From NCBI RefSeq assembly GCF_020035535.1, contig NZ_CP083349.1, forward strand, positions 3,180,501 to 3,244,500: a stretch of DNA of 64,000 nt, read 5' to 3'. Positions 8,559-18,429 of the stretch are shown here, piece after piece; the first letter of the stretch is position 1; each line of letters starts with the position of its first letter. The DNA comes from Ensifer adhaerens (GTDB lineage Bacteria; Pseudomonadota; Alphaproteobacteria; Rhizobiales; Rhizobiaceae). The translations under genes were made by a program, and so were the position numbers. The notes under the pieces were generated by a model. It made no database searches, was not told where the DNA came from, and was given only the letters and a program-made list of their open reading frames with translations.

Positions 8559-8632
8559 TCTCTGCGGGGATGCGGACTTCGCTTCGGCGATGTCCCAGAT
8601 TTGATTATGAAGTTGTTCCATGGCGAGCTAAC

Positions 8633-9247
8633 ATGCTCGCCATGCGAGTTTTTGTACCCTTGATTCTGGCGTGTTCCGCCCTGCTCGCCACCTCCCTCGG
8701 AGCTGGCAGTTTCTCTTTCGCGGCGGAAACACCGGCCCAGACCGAATCCGCCAGCCTGACCACACCCAAGCAACGACTGGATGCCCTGTTCGCAGACCTC
8801 AAGAAGGAACGCGACGCAGACAAGGCGCGTGAGCTCGCCAACCAGATCCGTGTGGAATGGCAGGATTCCGGCAGCGCCACCGTCAATCTGCTGATGCAAT
8901 GGGCCGACAAGGCCATCACCGACAACAAGCAGGCGGCGGCACTCGACATCCTCGATCAGGTGATCACGCTTGCGCCCAACTATGTCGAAGGCTGGAACCG
9001 CCGCGCGACACTGCACTACGCTATGGGCAACTACCGGAAATCCATGTCGGACATCAACCGGGTCCTGGCGATCGAACCGCGCCATTTCGGCGCGCTGGCG
9101 GGCATGGCCGCGATCCTCGACGCCTCCGGCAAGGACGAGCTTGCCATGCGGGCCTGGGAACAGTTCCTGGACATCTATCCCGCCGACCGCAAGGCGCAGG
9201 AGCGCCTGGGCGAACTCGCCGAAAAGCTCGCCGGCAGCAAGACCTGA
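8633..9247 (+). CDS. Exported tetratricopeptide-repeat protein
   Basis: 204 residues from MLAMRVFVPL; an ATG at 8642 is an equal alternative. A signal peptide ends near residue 32 (SFSFAAE). Two or three TPR units follow from residue ~75 to 195, with the pattern AALDILDQVITLAPNYVEGW and MGNYRKSMSDINRVLAIEPR. It is probably periplasmic and acts as a binding scaffold. It is downstream of rpmJ in the same direction. I cannot assign a partner. Confidence 0.8.
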   Translation: MLAMRVFVPLILACSALLATSLGAGSFSFAAETPAQTESASLTTPKQRLDALFADLKKERDADKARELANQIRVEWQDSGSATVNLLMQWADKAITDNKQAAALDILDQVITLAPNYVEGWNRRATLHYAMGNYRKSMSDINRVLAIEPRHFGALAGMAAILDASGKDELAMRAWEQFLDIYPADRKAQERLGELAEKLAGSKT

Positions 9248-9341
9248 CCGCACGCGACATCGTCGATCGCAGCCCCCCTTCAACGTCCCTCCCCGCCCAT
9301 GAAAACGCACTGCGCGAGATAGCGACGGCCGCGCGCCGTTC

Positions 9342-9820
9342 ATGGAGCCAATCTGGCTGGAATGGCATCGGGCCTTGGGCCGCGATCTGCCGGCACTTGC
9401 CTCGCAATGGACCTGCGGCCGCTCAAGCCCGTTTCTCGCGCGGGCCTTGAGTACCGAAGGCTTTGATCCCCGTTGGGCCTCGGGCACGCCGCGCGCAGGC
9501 CCCAGCAAACGGAAATCGGTCCATTCGGCTTCTTCCACGAGGGCAGCTGGAAAAGCCACGCCTGGTTCGAATGCGACGACTTCATCGTCGAGATCACCGC
9601 CGATCAATTCGGCGCACCTTCGGTCCTCGTTGTCGATCGGACCGACACCCGTTACAACAGGGGCGAACGGGATACCGCGCTGCCCGAGTTCGGGCTTGCC
9701 CGCAGGCGCGCCGTGGACGACATCTGGCCACGATGGCAGCTGATGCGCTCACCGCCCGCTGTAACAGCGCATTTTCGCGCGCGCCAACGAGCCGCCGACG
9801 CCGGAAGACAGATAGAGACA
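9342..9820 (+). pseudogene. Frameshifted transglutaminase/cysteine-protease-like gene (C-H-D motif)
   Basis: The first part reads in one frame from ATG 9342 (MEPIWLEWHRALGRDLPALA, then TCGRSSPFLARAL with a candidate catalytic Cys). From about 9500 the sense passes to the -1 frame (TEIGPFGFFHEGSWKSHAW, then DDFIVEITADQFG, giving candidate His and Asp). The break falls at a run of four C residues at 9500-9503; a fifth C would restore one frame. The Cys, His-Ala-Trp and Asp-Gln order resembles transglutaminase-fold proteins of unknown function. After the break the frame stays open without a stop into the hydrolase at 9821. The frameshift could be a real mutation or a base-calling error. Confidence 0.6.
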
Positions 9821-10837
9821 ATGTTTCCAGTCACCCTCCTTTTCATAGGACTGACACTTGTCGGCATCACCTACAGCCTGTGGCACGCACGGGTCTTCGC
9901 GCGGCGGTTTCCCAATGTCGGAGAACTCATCGACATCGGCGGTTACCGCTTGAACAGCGTGCACCTGCCGGCGAGCGGCAAGGCCGACCTGCCGCCTGTG
10001 GTTTTCATCCATGGCGCCAGCGGCAATCTGCTTGATCAGCTGCACGCCTTCGCGCCCGCCCTTGATAACCGCGCCGAGATGCTTTTCGTCGATCGTCCCG
10101 GCCACGGCTATTCCGAGCGCGGCGGAGCGGAGAACGATCTTCCGGACGGCCAGGCAGCGGCAATCGCAAGGCTGATGGACAAGCGCGGCATCGGTCGCGC
10201 CGTCATCGTCGGCCATTCCTTCGGTGGCGCGATCGCCGCGAGCTTCGCCCTGCATCATCCGGAAAGGACCGCCGGCCTCATCTTGCTGGCACCCGCGACA
10301 CACCCGTGGCCAGGCGGCATCGACTGGTACTACCGTTTCACCGCGCTGCCCGTGATCGGCTGGCTCTTCGCCCATACGCTGGTGACGCCCTTGGGACAAC
10401 GGCGGATCGAGGGCGGTACCCGCTCGATCTTTTCACCCAATCCGCGACCCGGCGATTACATCGACAAGACCGGCCCGCATCTGGTGCTGCGTCCCGCGAC
10501 CTTCCGCAACAACGCGCGCGATATTGCCAATCTGCATGCCTACTTGACCGCGACTGCACCGCGCTACCGCGAGATCACTGCCCAGACAGTTATCATTACC
10601 GGCGACAGTGACGGCATCGTCCTTGCCGATATCCATTCCCGCGGGCTTGCGCGTGATATCCCCGGCGCGGAACTCCTGTGGATCGGCAATCTCGGCCACA
10701 AGCCCGACTATGTGGTCACGGACGTGGTCGTCGCCGCACTCGAAAAGATGGCGGGCCAGCCGACTGATCTCGAGCAAATAAAAAGGCGGGCCGAAGCCCG
10801 CCTGATCCCGTCTTCCGAAGCCATCAGTCAGAACTGA
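9821..10837 (+). CDS. Alpha/beta hydrolase, membrane-anchored
   Basis: 338 residues from MFPVTLLFIG. An N-terminal membrane segment (residues 1-18) is followed by an alpha/beta-hydrolase fold: VVFIHGASGNLLDQ (oxyanion region), VDRPGHGYSERGG, and the nucleophile elbow VIVGHSFGGAIA with Ser as nucleophile. Candidate acid and base are the Asp in ITGDSDGIV and the His in IGNLGHKPDY. The substrate is unknown. The same frame extends upstream without a stop into the broken gene at 9342-9820, so the ATG choice rests on homologous fold length and the membrane anchor. Its last codons overlap a terminator used by pyk on the other strand. Confidence 0.82.
   Translation: MFPVTLLFIGLTLVGITYSLWHARVFARRFPNVGELIDIGGYRLNSVHLPASGKADLPPVVFIHGASGNLLDQLHAFAPALDNRAEMLFVDRPGHGYSERGGAENDLPDGQAAAIARLMDKRGIGRAVIVGHSFGGAIAASFALHHPERTAGLILLAPATHPWPGGIDWYYRFTALPVIGWLFAHTLVTPLGQRRIEGGTRSIFSPNPRPGDYIDKTGPHLVLRPATFRNNARDIANLHAYLTATAPRYREITAQTVIITGDSDGIVLADIHSRGLARDIPGAELLWIGNLGHKPDYVVTDVVVAALEKMAGQPTDLEQIKRRAEARLIPSSEAISQN
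10776..10802 (-). terminator. Terminator of pyk, inside the 3' end of the hydrolase gene
   Basis: GGCGGGC at 10785-10791 pairs with GCCCGCC at 10796-10802 around CGAA. On the minus strand the stem is followed by TTTTTATTTG. It lies within the last codons of the plus-strand hydrolase. Confidence 0.8.
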
Positions 10838-10864
10838 CCCGCCTCGCACTTTCCCAATGCTGCG

Positions 10865-12304
10865 TCAGACGCCGCTCATGCCGTCGGAGCCGATATAGGC
10901 GATGCGCAGCATGTTGGTGGCGCCGGGCGTACCCAGGGGCACGCCGGCAGAGATGATGACGCGTTCGCCGGGCTTGCCGAAGCCTTCGGCCGCCACAATG
11001 CGGCAGGCGCGGTTGACCATGTCGTCGAGGTCCGTCGCGTCCTCGGTGACGACGCAATGCAGCCCCCAGACGACCGAAAGGCGGCGTGCAGTCTGGACGA
11101 TCGGCGAGAGCGCAATGATCGGAACCTGGGGCCGCTCGCGAGCGGCGCGCAGACCGGTAGTGCCGGACGAGGTGTAGCAGACGATCGCGGCAAGACGGAG
11201 CGTTTCGGCGATCTGGTGGGCAGCAAGCGAAATCGCGTCGGCACCGGTTGCCTCCGGCGGCGTGCGCTGCGCGTAGATGATGCTGGAATAGTGCGGGTCG
11301 CGCTCGACGTTGCTAGCGATCGACGCCATGGTCGACACGGCTTCCACCGGATACTCGCCCGAAGCCGATTCTGCCGACAGCATGACGGCGTCTGCGCCTT
11401 CGAACACGGCCGTCGCGACGTCGGAAACTTCGGCACGCGTCGGAACCGGCGCGGAGATCATCGATTCCAGCATCTGGGTAGCCACGACCACCGGCTTGCC
11501 GGCGCGGCGACATGCGCGCGTCAGCTGCTTCTGCAGGCCCGGTACGGATTCCAGCGGCATTTCGACACCGAGGTCGCCACGCGCCACCATCAAGGCGTCC
11601 GAAAGCTCGATGATCTCGTCGATCCGGTCGAGCGCCTGCGGCTTCTCGATCTTCGACATCAGGCCGACACGGCCGCGGGCGATCTTGCGAACCTCGGCCA
11701 GGTCCTCCGGACGCTGCACGAAGGAGAGCGCCACCCAGTCGAACTCTCCGGTCGCCAGAACTGCGTCGAGGTCGGCGCGGTCCTTGTCGGTCAGTACGCC
11801 AACGGCGAGCAGCGTGTCGGGCAAGCTGACGCCCTTGCGGTCGGAAATCTTGGTGCCGGCGACCACCGTCGTGACGATGCTCTTGCCGTCGGTCTTTTCA
11901 GCCTTGAGATGCAGCTTGCCGTCGTCGATCAACAGGCGATGACCGGGCTTGACCGCTTCGAGGATCTCAGGATGCGGCAGGAAAACGCGGGTGCTGTCGC
12001 CAGGCTCGTCCCTGTTGTCGAGGGTAAAGGTCTGGCCGACCTTGAGGTCTACCTTGCCTTCGGCAAACTTGCCGACGCGCAGCTTCGGCCCCTGCAGATC
12101 GCCGAGAATGCCGATCGGTCGGCCGCAACGCGCCTCGACCGCGCGGATGCGCTGGACCAGCGTGCGCATCACGTCGTGGCTCGCGTGGCTCATGTTGATG
12201 CGGAACAGATCAGCCCCGGCCTCGTGCAGCTTCTGGATCATCTGCTCATCGGAAGACGCCGGTCCGAGCGTGGCGAGGATTTTGACTTTTCTGTTCCGCT
12301 TCAT
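10865..12304 (-). CDS. pyk: Pyruvate kinase
   Basis: 479 residues starting MKRNRKVKIL. Diagnostic motifs are KILATLGPASSD at the N-terminus, the active-site SKIEKPQALDRIDEII with its catalytic Lys near residue 215, MVARGDLGVEMPLE for metal and phosphate binding, and ATQMLESMI. The enzyme turns phosphoenolpyruvate and ADP into pyruvate and ATP. The start codon overlaps the stop of the DUF1036 gene by one base (TGATG), so translation is probably coupled. The C-terminal regulatory domain is present and the length is normal. Confidence 0.97.
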   Translation of the reverse strand: MKRNRKVKILATLGPASSDEQMIQKLHEAGADLFRINMSHASHDVMRTLVQRIRAVEARCGRPIGILGDLQGPKLRVGKFAEGKVDLKVGQTFTLDNRDEPGDSTRVFLPHPEILEAVKPGHRLLIDDGKLHLKAEKTDGKSIVTTVVAGTKISDRKGVSLPDTLLAVGVLTDKDRADLDAVLATGEFDWVALSFVQRPEDLAEVRKIARGRVGLMSKIEKPQALDRIDEIIELSDALMVARGDLGVEMPLESVPGLQKQLTRACRRAGKPVVVATQMLESMISAPVPTRAEVSDVATAVFEGADAVMLSAESASGEYPVEAVSTMASIASNVERDPHYSSIIYAQRTPPEATGADAISLAAHQIAETLRLAAIVCYTSSGTTGLRAARERPQVPIIALSPIVQTARRLSVVWGLHCVVTEDATDLDDMVNRACRIVAAEGFGKPGERVIISAGVPLGTPGATNMLRIAYIGSDGMSGV

Positions 12305-12780
12305 CAATTCTGGCTTTCCTGCGTGCCGGGCGTTTCGGAGAGCTGAACCATCCAGCTCCCTTGCCGCCCCGTGTCGTATTCTTTGAATCCCATGCGCTGG
12401 AAGCCGCGGGCGAAGCAGTCCTGAACGCCCGTGATCTTGAACTCGTTCTCGGCGACGCACATGTTGACGTCACCGGTCCAGCGGCCACCACGGGCCGCGT
12501 CTTCCGCGTAGAGATAATAGTATCGTGACTGAAGCTCGCCCTCGATCAAGGTCGCGCAGGTGGTGGCCGGAACCTGCCACCAGCCCTCCGTTACCCAGCC
12601 TTCCTTGGCTCGGTAGCCGATCGCCACGCCGACAAGATTTTGCGTGCCGTTGCAGACGCGAAAATCGGCGCGCGCTTCGTCGGCAAAGAGAAATGAGCTT
12701 GAGGTTGCCAGGAAAAACAGGAGGATGCCTCCCAGTGTCGTCAGCCCCGGCTTCGCTTTGGAAAAAGGATTTCTGGACAC
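12304..12780 (-). CDS. DUF1036 family exported protein
   Basis: 158 residues. A hydrophobic segment at about residues 15-33 ends in a signal-peptide-like site before DFRVCNGT. The mature part has the DUF1036 pattern FRVCNGTQNLVGVAIGYRAKEGWVTEGWW and conserved Cys residues (CNGT, TTCATL, MCVA, DCFA), which probably form disulfides in the periplasm. It is transcribed with and coupled to pyk, an arrangement found in other Rhizobiales, but no role in glycolysis is known. Confidence 0.88.
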   Translation of the reverse strand: MSRNPFSKAKPGLTTLGGILLFFLATSSSFLFADEARADFRVCNGTQNLVGVAIGYRAKEGWVTEGWWQVPATTCATLIEGELQSRYYYLYAEDAARGGRWTGDVNMCVAENEFKITGVQDCFARGFQRMGFKEYDTGRQGSWMVQLSETPGTQESQN

Positions 12781-12973
12781 GGTTTCCGATGGAACTCCGT
12801 TTTGATTTGCGTGGCACTTTCTTGCGACGGCCAGCCCCGAAAGTCAACGTAACTCTAATCGATTACAATCGCCAAATTGCTTTCAAATTGCGCTAAACAG
12901 TTGCGCGTTTCTTGCGATTGACGCGCGCGCATGCGATCAGCGAAGTCGAGGCTAGACAAGAGACTGGACCGGA

Positions 12974-13762
12974 ATGCAACACTATTCTCCCTATGAGATT
13001 ATCGAAGCCAAGCCTGCAACCGGGATCGTTTTGCTTGCCGACCACGCGATGAACCGGCTGCCGGCGGAATACGGCAGTCTCGGCCTGCCCGCTTCGGCAT
13101 TCGAGCGGCATATCGCCTATGACATCGGCGTCGAGGCGCTGGTGCGGCAGCTTTCGCGAATGCTCGATGCACCGGCCGTGCTTGGTTGCTTCTCCCGGCT
13201 GTTGATCGATCCCAATCGCGGCGAGGACGATCCGACGCTGATCATGAAGATCTCCGACGGTGCGATCATCCCGGGCAACCACCCGATCAGCCAGGAGGAA
13301 TGGGAGGACCGGCTGAACCGCTTCCACCGTCCCTATCATCGCGCCGTTTCCGAGACGATCAGCCGAAGCGCCGAAGCGCACGGCGCAGCACCGCTGATCA
13401 TTTCGATCCACTCCTACACACCGGCCTGGAAGGGTGTCGCCCGTCCGTGGCACACCGCCGTCCTTTGGGACAACGATCCGCGCGCCGTCCTGCCGCTGAT
13501 CGACAAGCTCGAGGCATCGGGCGACATCGTCGTCGGCAACAACGAACCCTATGACGGTGCACTGCGCGGGGATACCATGTTCCGGCATTGCATGGTGCCG
13601 GGCATTCCCCACGCCCTGATCGAGGTGCGCCAGGACCTGATTGCCAACGCGGCGGGAGTTGCCGCCTGGGCCGAGCGGCTGGCGCCAATCCTTGCGGGTC
13701 TCAACGCCATGCCCGAGTTGCATCGCTACGAGCGCCACGCCTCCCGCACCGGCGGCTATTGA
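12974..13762 (+). CDS. N-formylglutamate amidohydrolase family protein
   Basis: 262 residues. The family motif is seen in VLLADHAMNRLP near residue 22, HIAYDIGVEAL near residue 47, RLLIDPNRGEDD near residue 80, and IISIHSYTPAW near residue 140. These His/Asp/Glu residues form the metal site. The family hydrolyses N-formyl-L-glutamate (HutG branch of histidine catabolism) or related amides. No hut gene is nearby. A second family member is at 49349-50230 with only modest resemblance, so the two probably have different substrates. It is followed by DUF1244 after 46 bases. Confidence 0.85.
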   Translation: MQHYSPYEIIEAKPATGIVLLADHAMNRLPAEYGSLGLPASAFERHIAYDIGVEALVRQLSRMLDAPAVLGCFSRLLIDPNRGEDDPTLIMKISDGAIIPGNHPISQEEWEDRLNRFHRPYHRAVSETISRSAEAHGAAPLIISIHSYTPAWKGVARPWHTAVLWDNDPRAVLPLIDKLEASGDIVVGNNEPYDGALRGDTMFRHCMVPGIPHALIEVRQDLIANAAGVAAWAERLAPILAGLNAMPELHRYERHASRTGGY

Positions 13763-13808
13763 GATATTTCCGCCGTTGGCGCGTAGCATCTGAAGAGGAT
13801 CGACGTCC

Positions 13809-14114
13809 ATGACCGAACTGACCCGGGACCAGCAGACCGCCTTCGAAGCGGCCGCCTTTCGCCGTCTCGTCGCCCATCTGCGCGAACGCTCCGATGTCCA
13901 GAACATCGACCTGATGAACCTTGCCGGCTTCTGTCGCAATTGCCTTTCCAACTGGTACCGCGAAGCGGCCGAACAGGCTGGCGTTCCTCTCGCCAAGGAG
14001 GAATCGCGCGAGATCATCTACGGCATGCCCTACGAGGAATGGCGCGAGCGCAACCAAAGGGAAGCAACCACCGAGCAGAAGGCCGCTTTCGAGGTCAACC
14101 GACCGAAGGAATAA
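13809..14114 (+). CDS. DUF1244 family protein
   Basis: 101 residues. The core LVAHLRERSDVQNIDLMNLA, then GFCRNCLSNWYREAAE and IYGMPYEEWRER, is the DUF1244 signature, with a CRNC pair that could bind metal. It is a small soluble protein with no established function, widespread in Alphaproteobacteria and Gammaproteobacteria. It lies between an N-formylglutamate amidohydrolase-like gene and gapR, all in the same direction. Confidence 0.9.
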   Translation: MTELTRDQQTAFEAAAFRRLVAHLRERSDVQNIDLMNLAGFCRNCLSNWYREAAEQAGVPLAKEESREIIYGMPYEEWRERNQREATTEQKAAFEVNRPKE

Positions 14115-14240
14115 GATCATTTCGCCGGCGCTTGCCACGGAAATGACCGCGTTGTTGCGCAATCACCCTTGACCTTGGCGGCCGTTCGCGGCACGTCACG
14201 GCACCCAAGAAATTCAATTCCCCGTATCAAGGAGAAGACC

Positions 14241-14504
14241 ATGTCGGATGCTCACGGCGTCGCACGCGATCAGCTTCGTGCTTTCATCGAGCGGATCGAA
14301 CGCCTGGAAGAAGAAAAGAAGACCATCGCGGACGACATCAAGGACGTCTACGGCGAAGCCAAGTCCACGGGCTTCGACGCCAAGATCCTTCGCAAGGTCA
14401 TTTCGATCCGCAAGCAGGACCACGACGAGCGCATGGAACAGGAAGCGATCCTCGACACCTACCTCCAGGCGCTCGGCATGGTGCCGGCGGCCGACGAAGA
14501 ATAA
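14241..14504 (+). CDS. gapR: GapR-type nucleoid-associated protein (DUF2312)
   Basis: 87 residues starting [12 protein letters not shown]. Nearly all helical, with the hallmark [20 protein letters not shown], then [20 protein letters not shown] and a Lys/Arg-rich helix. This is the DUF2312/UPF0335 family whose Caulobacter member, GapR, binds overtwisted AT-rich DNA and helps topoisomerases during replication. The start has AAGGAGA upstream. The upstream in-frame ATG-less extension is not part of the family. Confidence 0.92.
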   Translation: MSDAHGVARDQLRAFIERIERLEEEKKTIADDIKDVYGEAKSTGFDAKILRKVISIRKQDHDERMEQEAILDTYLQALGMVPAADEE

Positions 14505-14615
14505 GCCGCTACTTGCAGGCCGCCGACAGGCGGCCTTCGTCCGGGTGCAATCCGGAACGCACTGCGCCTCGATCCTGTCCAGACGCGGCAGCACTCGAAA
14601 GCACGATGCAGAATC

Positions 14616-14644
14616 AAAAAGCCCGCCGGACCGGCGGGCTTTTT
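14616..14644. terminator. Bidirectional terminator between gapR and the DUF882 gene
   Basis: AAAAAGCCCGCC at 14616-14627 pairs with GGCGGGCTTTTT at 14633-14644. It has T-runs in both directions and sits between convergent genes. Confidence 0.85.
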
Positions 14645-14667
14645 CGGGTCTGCTTGGAGGCCGAAGC

Positions 14668-16515
14668 TCAGTTCGTGCTGAACTTCTTCACTTCCATGAA
14701 GTTGACTGCAGTGCCGCTGAACCGGGCCGTGTCCACCGTGCCGGCGCTGCTGGAGAAGCCAGCGGCGTAGACCGTGGTCGGTGCGGCGCGGAGCGACTTG
14801 CTGACGAAGCGCGGCGCCTTGACCGGCTTGGAAAGCGTGGCCACACGCCCCGTCGTCAGCGCCCATTCGGAAATGATCTTCTGGGTCAGCTTCGGTTCGG
14901 TGCGGACCGACGAACGGGTCGCGGCGTCGGCGTCGTTCTTCTTCGGGCGGCCGCCCTTTGCCGGCGCTTCGGCCTGTGTGTCGAAGGCATTGTCGAAGAC
15001 TGCCGCACGGGCATTCGTGTTCGATTGCGGCGCATAGGCCGCCATTTCGATCGGCTGCTGCGATACCGGCTCGCGCTGGGCGGGCGTCGGAGCCGCAAGC
15101 GCGACACGGGTCGACGCTTCGGCGGCAACGTCACGCGGCGGCTCTGCGGACGCGACAACCGGACGTTCCGCGAAGGACGGAACCACGACCTGTGCATCGG
15201 CAACTGCGGCAAGGGCCACGTCACCTGCGGGCCGTACTGCCGGAACCGGCACGAAACCAAGCGCCTGCACATCCGCGGAAGCATCTGCCGAAGCGACAAG
15301 CGTGTTCATGTCGCGACGATCAAGCATCTGCGGCACCGGCACCTTCATCGAGCCGAGATCGGCGAATTCGCTCGGCATTTCCGAGGTCTGCGGCAGGGCA
15401 GCGGCAAGCGCATCCTGGGCCGCGTTCTTCTGCGGCGCCACCAGCGCAACGGCTACGCCGCCATCGGCAGGCGCATCCTTGAAGGCAGGACGGACAGCCG
15501 GGACTGGCGCATTGATGTTCTGTTCGGCAGCAACCGCCGGTTCGGCGGCAACAGAGCCGGCGACACCGGGCAGCGCCTGTTGCGCAGCCGGAGCGGAAGC
15601 CGTCTGGACCGTAGCCGGCGCAGCGCCGCCTTCGTCGTCGGCGCCCGGACCAGCCGCAATCGCCGAGGGTTCTTCATCCTCGTCGCCACCGCCGCCAAAG
15701 AGCATGGCGAACAGGTTGCCGCGACGCTTGCCGCTTGCCGTGTCGCCCGAACCTGTCGCGCCGCCGCCGGCGACTTCGATCGCCGAGGCACCAACGCGAC
15801 GCTTGTAGTCAGCGACCGCCTGCTCATAGCCGGGCAACGGTTTGCCGTCGGAAGGCAGGTGCATAGTCTTGCCGTCAGGGAAGAGGCGCGCAAGTTCGGC
15901 GCGCGACATGCGCGGCCAGGCGCGGACACCGCCGACGTCCATGTGAACGAAAGGCGAGCCGGAAGTCGGATAGAAGCCGACGCCGCCCACCTGGAATTTC
16001 ATGCCGATCTCACGCACGGTCTTCAGCTTCACATCGGGAAGGTAGAAGTCCATCGCCTTGCCGAGCATGTGCTGGCTCTTCTTGGCAACGCCCTTCGAAC
16101 GCGAGCGCAGCATGCCGTTGGTTGCAGGCGAACGATAGGCCGAGACGACGTGGATGTAATCGCGCGAACCGCTCTTCTGGTAGACTTCCCAGACGAGATC
16201 GAGCAGGCGCGGATCCATCTTGGTCGGTTCGTTGCGACGCCAGTCGCGCAGGAAGCGGTTGATCTCCTGCAGGCCCTTGGGGTCGTAGCGGCCGTTGCGC
16301 TTGAAGGTGATCTGCGCTTTTTCCTGGGTATGAATGAAATAGAGCTTCAGTGTCCGGGTCTGGCCAGCGGCCTCTACGGGAGGTGCAAAGCCCGGCGTCA
16401 CGAGGGTAGCCGCAATCGCAACGGATGTAAGAACCTGCGGAACCTTACGGGTAAACGCCGCGCAGACTCTCGCTAAGGAGCCGAGCGGCTTCTTAAAACC
16501 GAACAAATTTGGCAT
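14668..16515 (-). CDS. DUF882 (M15-like murein peptidase) protein with long C-terminal tail
   Basis: 615 residues. A signal peptide ends near residue 50 (VEAA). Residues ~52-235 are the DUF882/peptidase M15 domain with SQHMLGKAMD (S147, H149, D156) and FVHMDVGGVRAW (H191, D193), the metal ligands expected of MepK-type endopeptidases. From about residue 240 to the end the protein is Ala/Pro/Val-rich with repeated PVPAVRPA and VAPQKN-like stretches and no recognised domain. It probably cuts or remodels peptidoglycan in the periplasm. The tail is about twice as long as the catalytic part and may reach across the periplasm. Confidence 0.85.
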   Translation of the reverse strand: MPNLFGFKKPLGSLARVCAAFTRKVPQVLTSVAIAATLVTPGFAPPVEAAGQTRTLKLYFIHTQEKAQITFKRNGRYDPKGLQEINRFLRDWRRNEPTKMDPRLLDLVWEVYQKSGSRDYIHVVSAYRSPATNGMLRSRSKGVAKKSQHMLGKAMDFYLPDVKLKTVREIGMKFQVGGVGFYPTSGSPFVHMDVGGVRAWPRMSRAELARLFPDGKTMHLPSDGKPLPGYEQAVADYKRRVGASAIEVAGGGATGSGDTASGKRRGNLFAMLFGGGGDEDEEPSAIAAGPGADDEGGAAPATVQTASAPAAQQALPGVAGSVAAEPAVAAEQNINAPVPAVRPAFKDAPADGGVAVALVAPQKNAAQDALAAALPQTSEMPSEFADLGSMKVPVPQMLDRRDMNTLVASADASADVQALGFVPVPAVRPAGDVALAAVADAQVVVPSFAERPVVASAEPPRDVAAEASTRVALAAPTPAQREPVSQQPIEMAAYAPQSNTNARAAVFDNAFDTQAEAPAKGGRPKKNDADAATRSSVRTEPKLTQKIISEWALTTGRVATLSKPVKAPRFVSKSLRAAPTTVYAAGFSSSAGTVDTARFSGTAVNFMEVKKFSTN

Positions 16516-16695
16516 TCAATCCCCGTCCGACGGACAACCGTACTTCGCTGTCTCAGATGACTGTCAAATAAGGTGACAGCATGGCAAATATGCCACAGTC
16601 GTCACCGCCCCTTATAATATAGTGAACACTTCACTAACAAGGTCTAAACGGCGGTGACGGAATAGCAGGGCTAATGAATCGTGAATGCGTCGATT

Positions 16696-18240
<1,545 letters not shown>

Positions 18241-18429
18241 GGAAGCCTCCTGCTCTGGACACGCGGTACTTTTTGGCCAACCTCATGTGCCAAATCACGT
18301 CAGGCATCTGTGCCATAAAGGGCTGAACATCATGTTTTGAGAAATGCTTGCATTTTATCCATTGCCGGCGATAGCAATGGGACCCATATCGCTTGCCTTC
18401 TTCCTGTCACGAACGAGAGAAATCCGACG

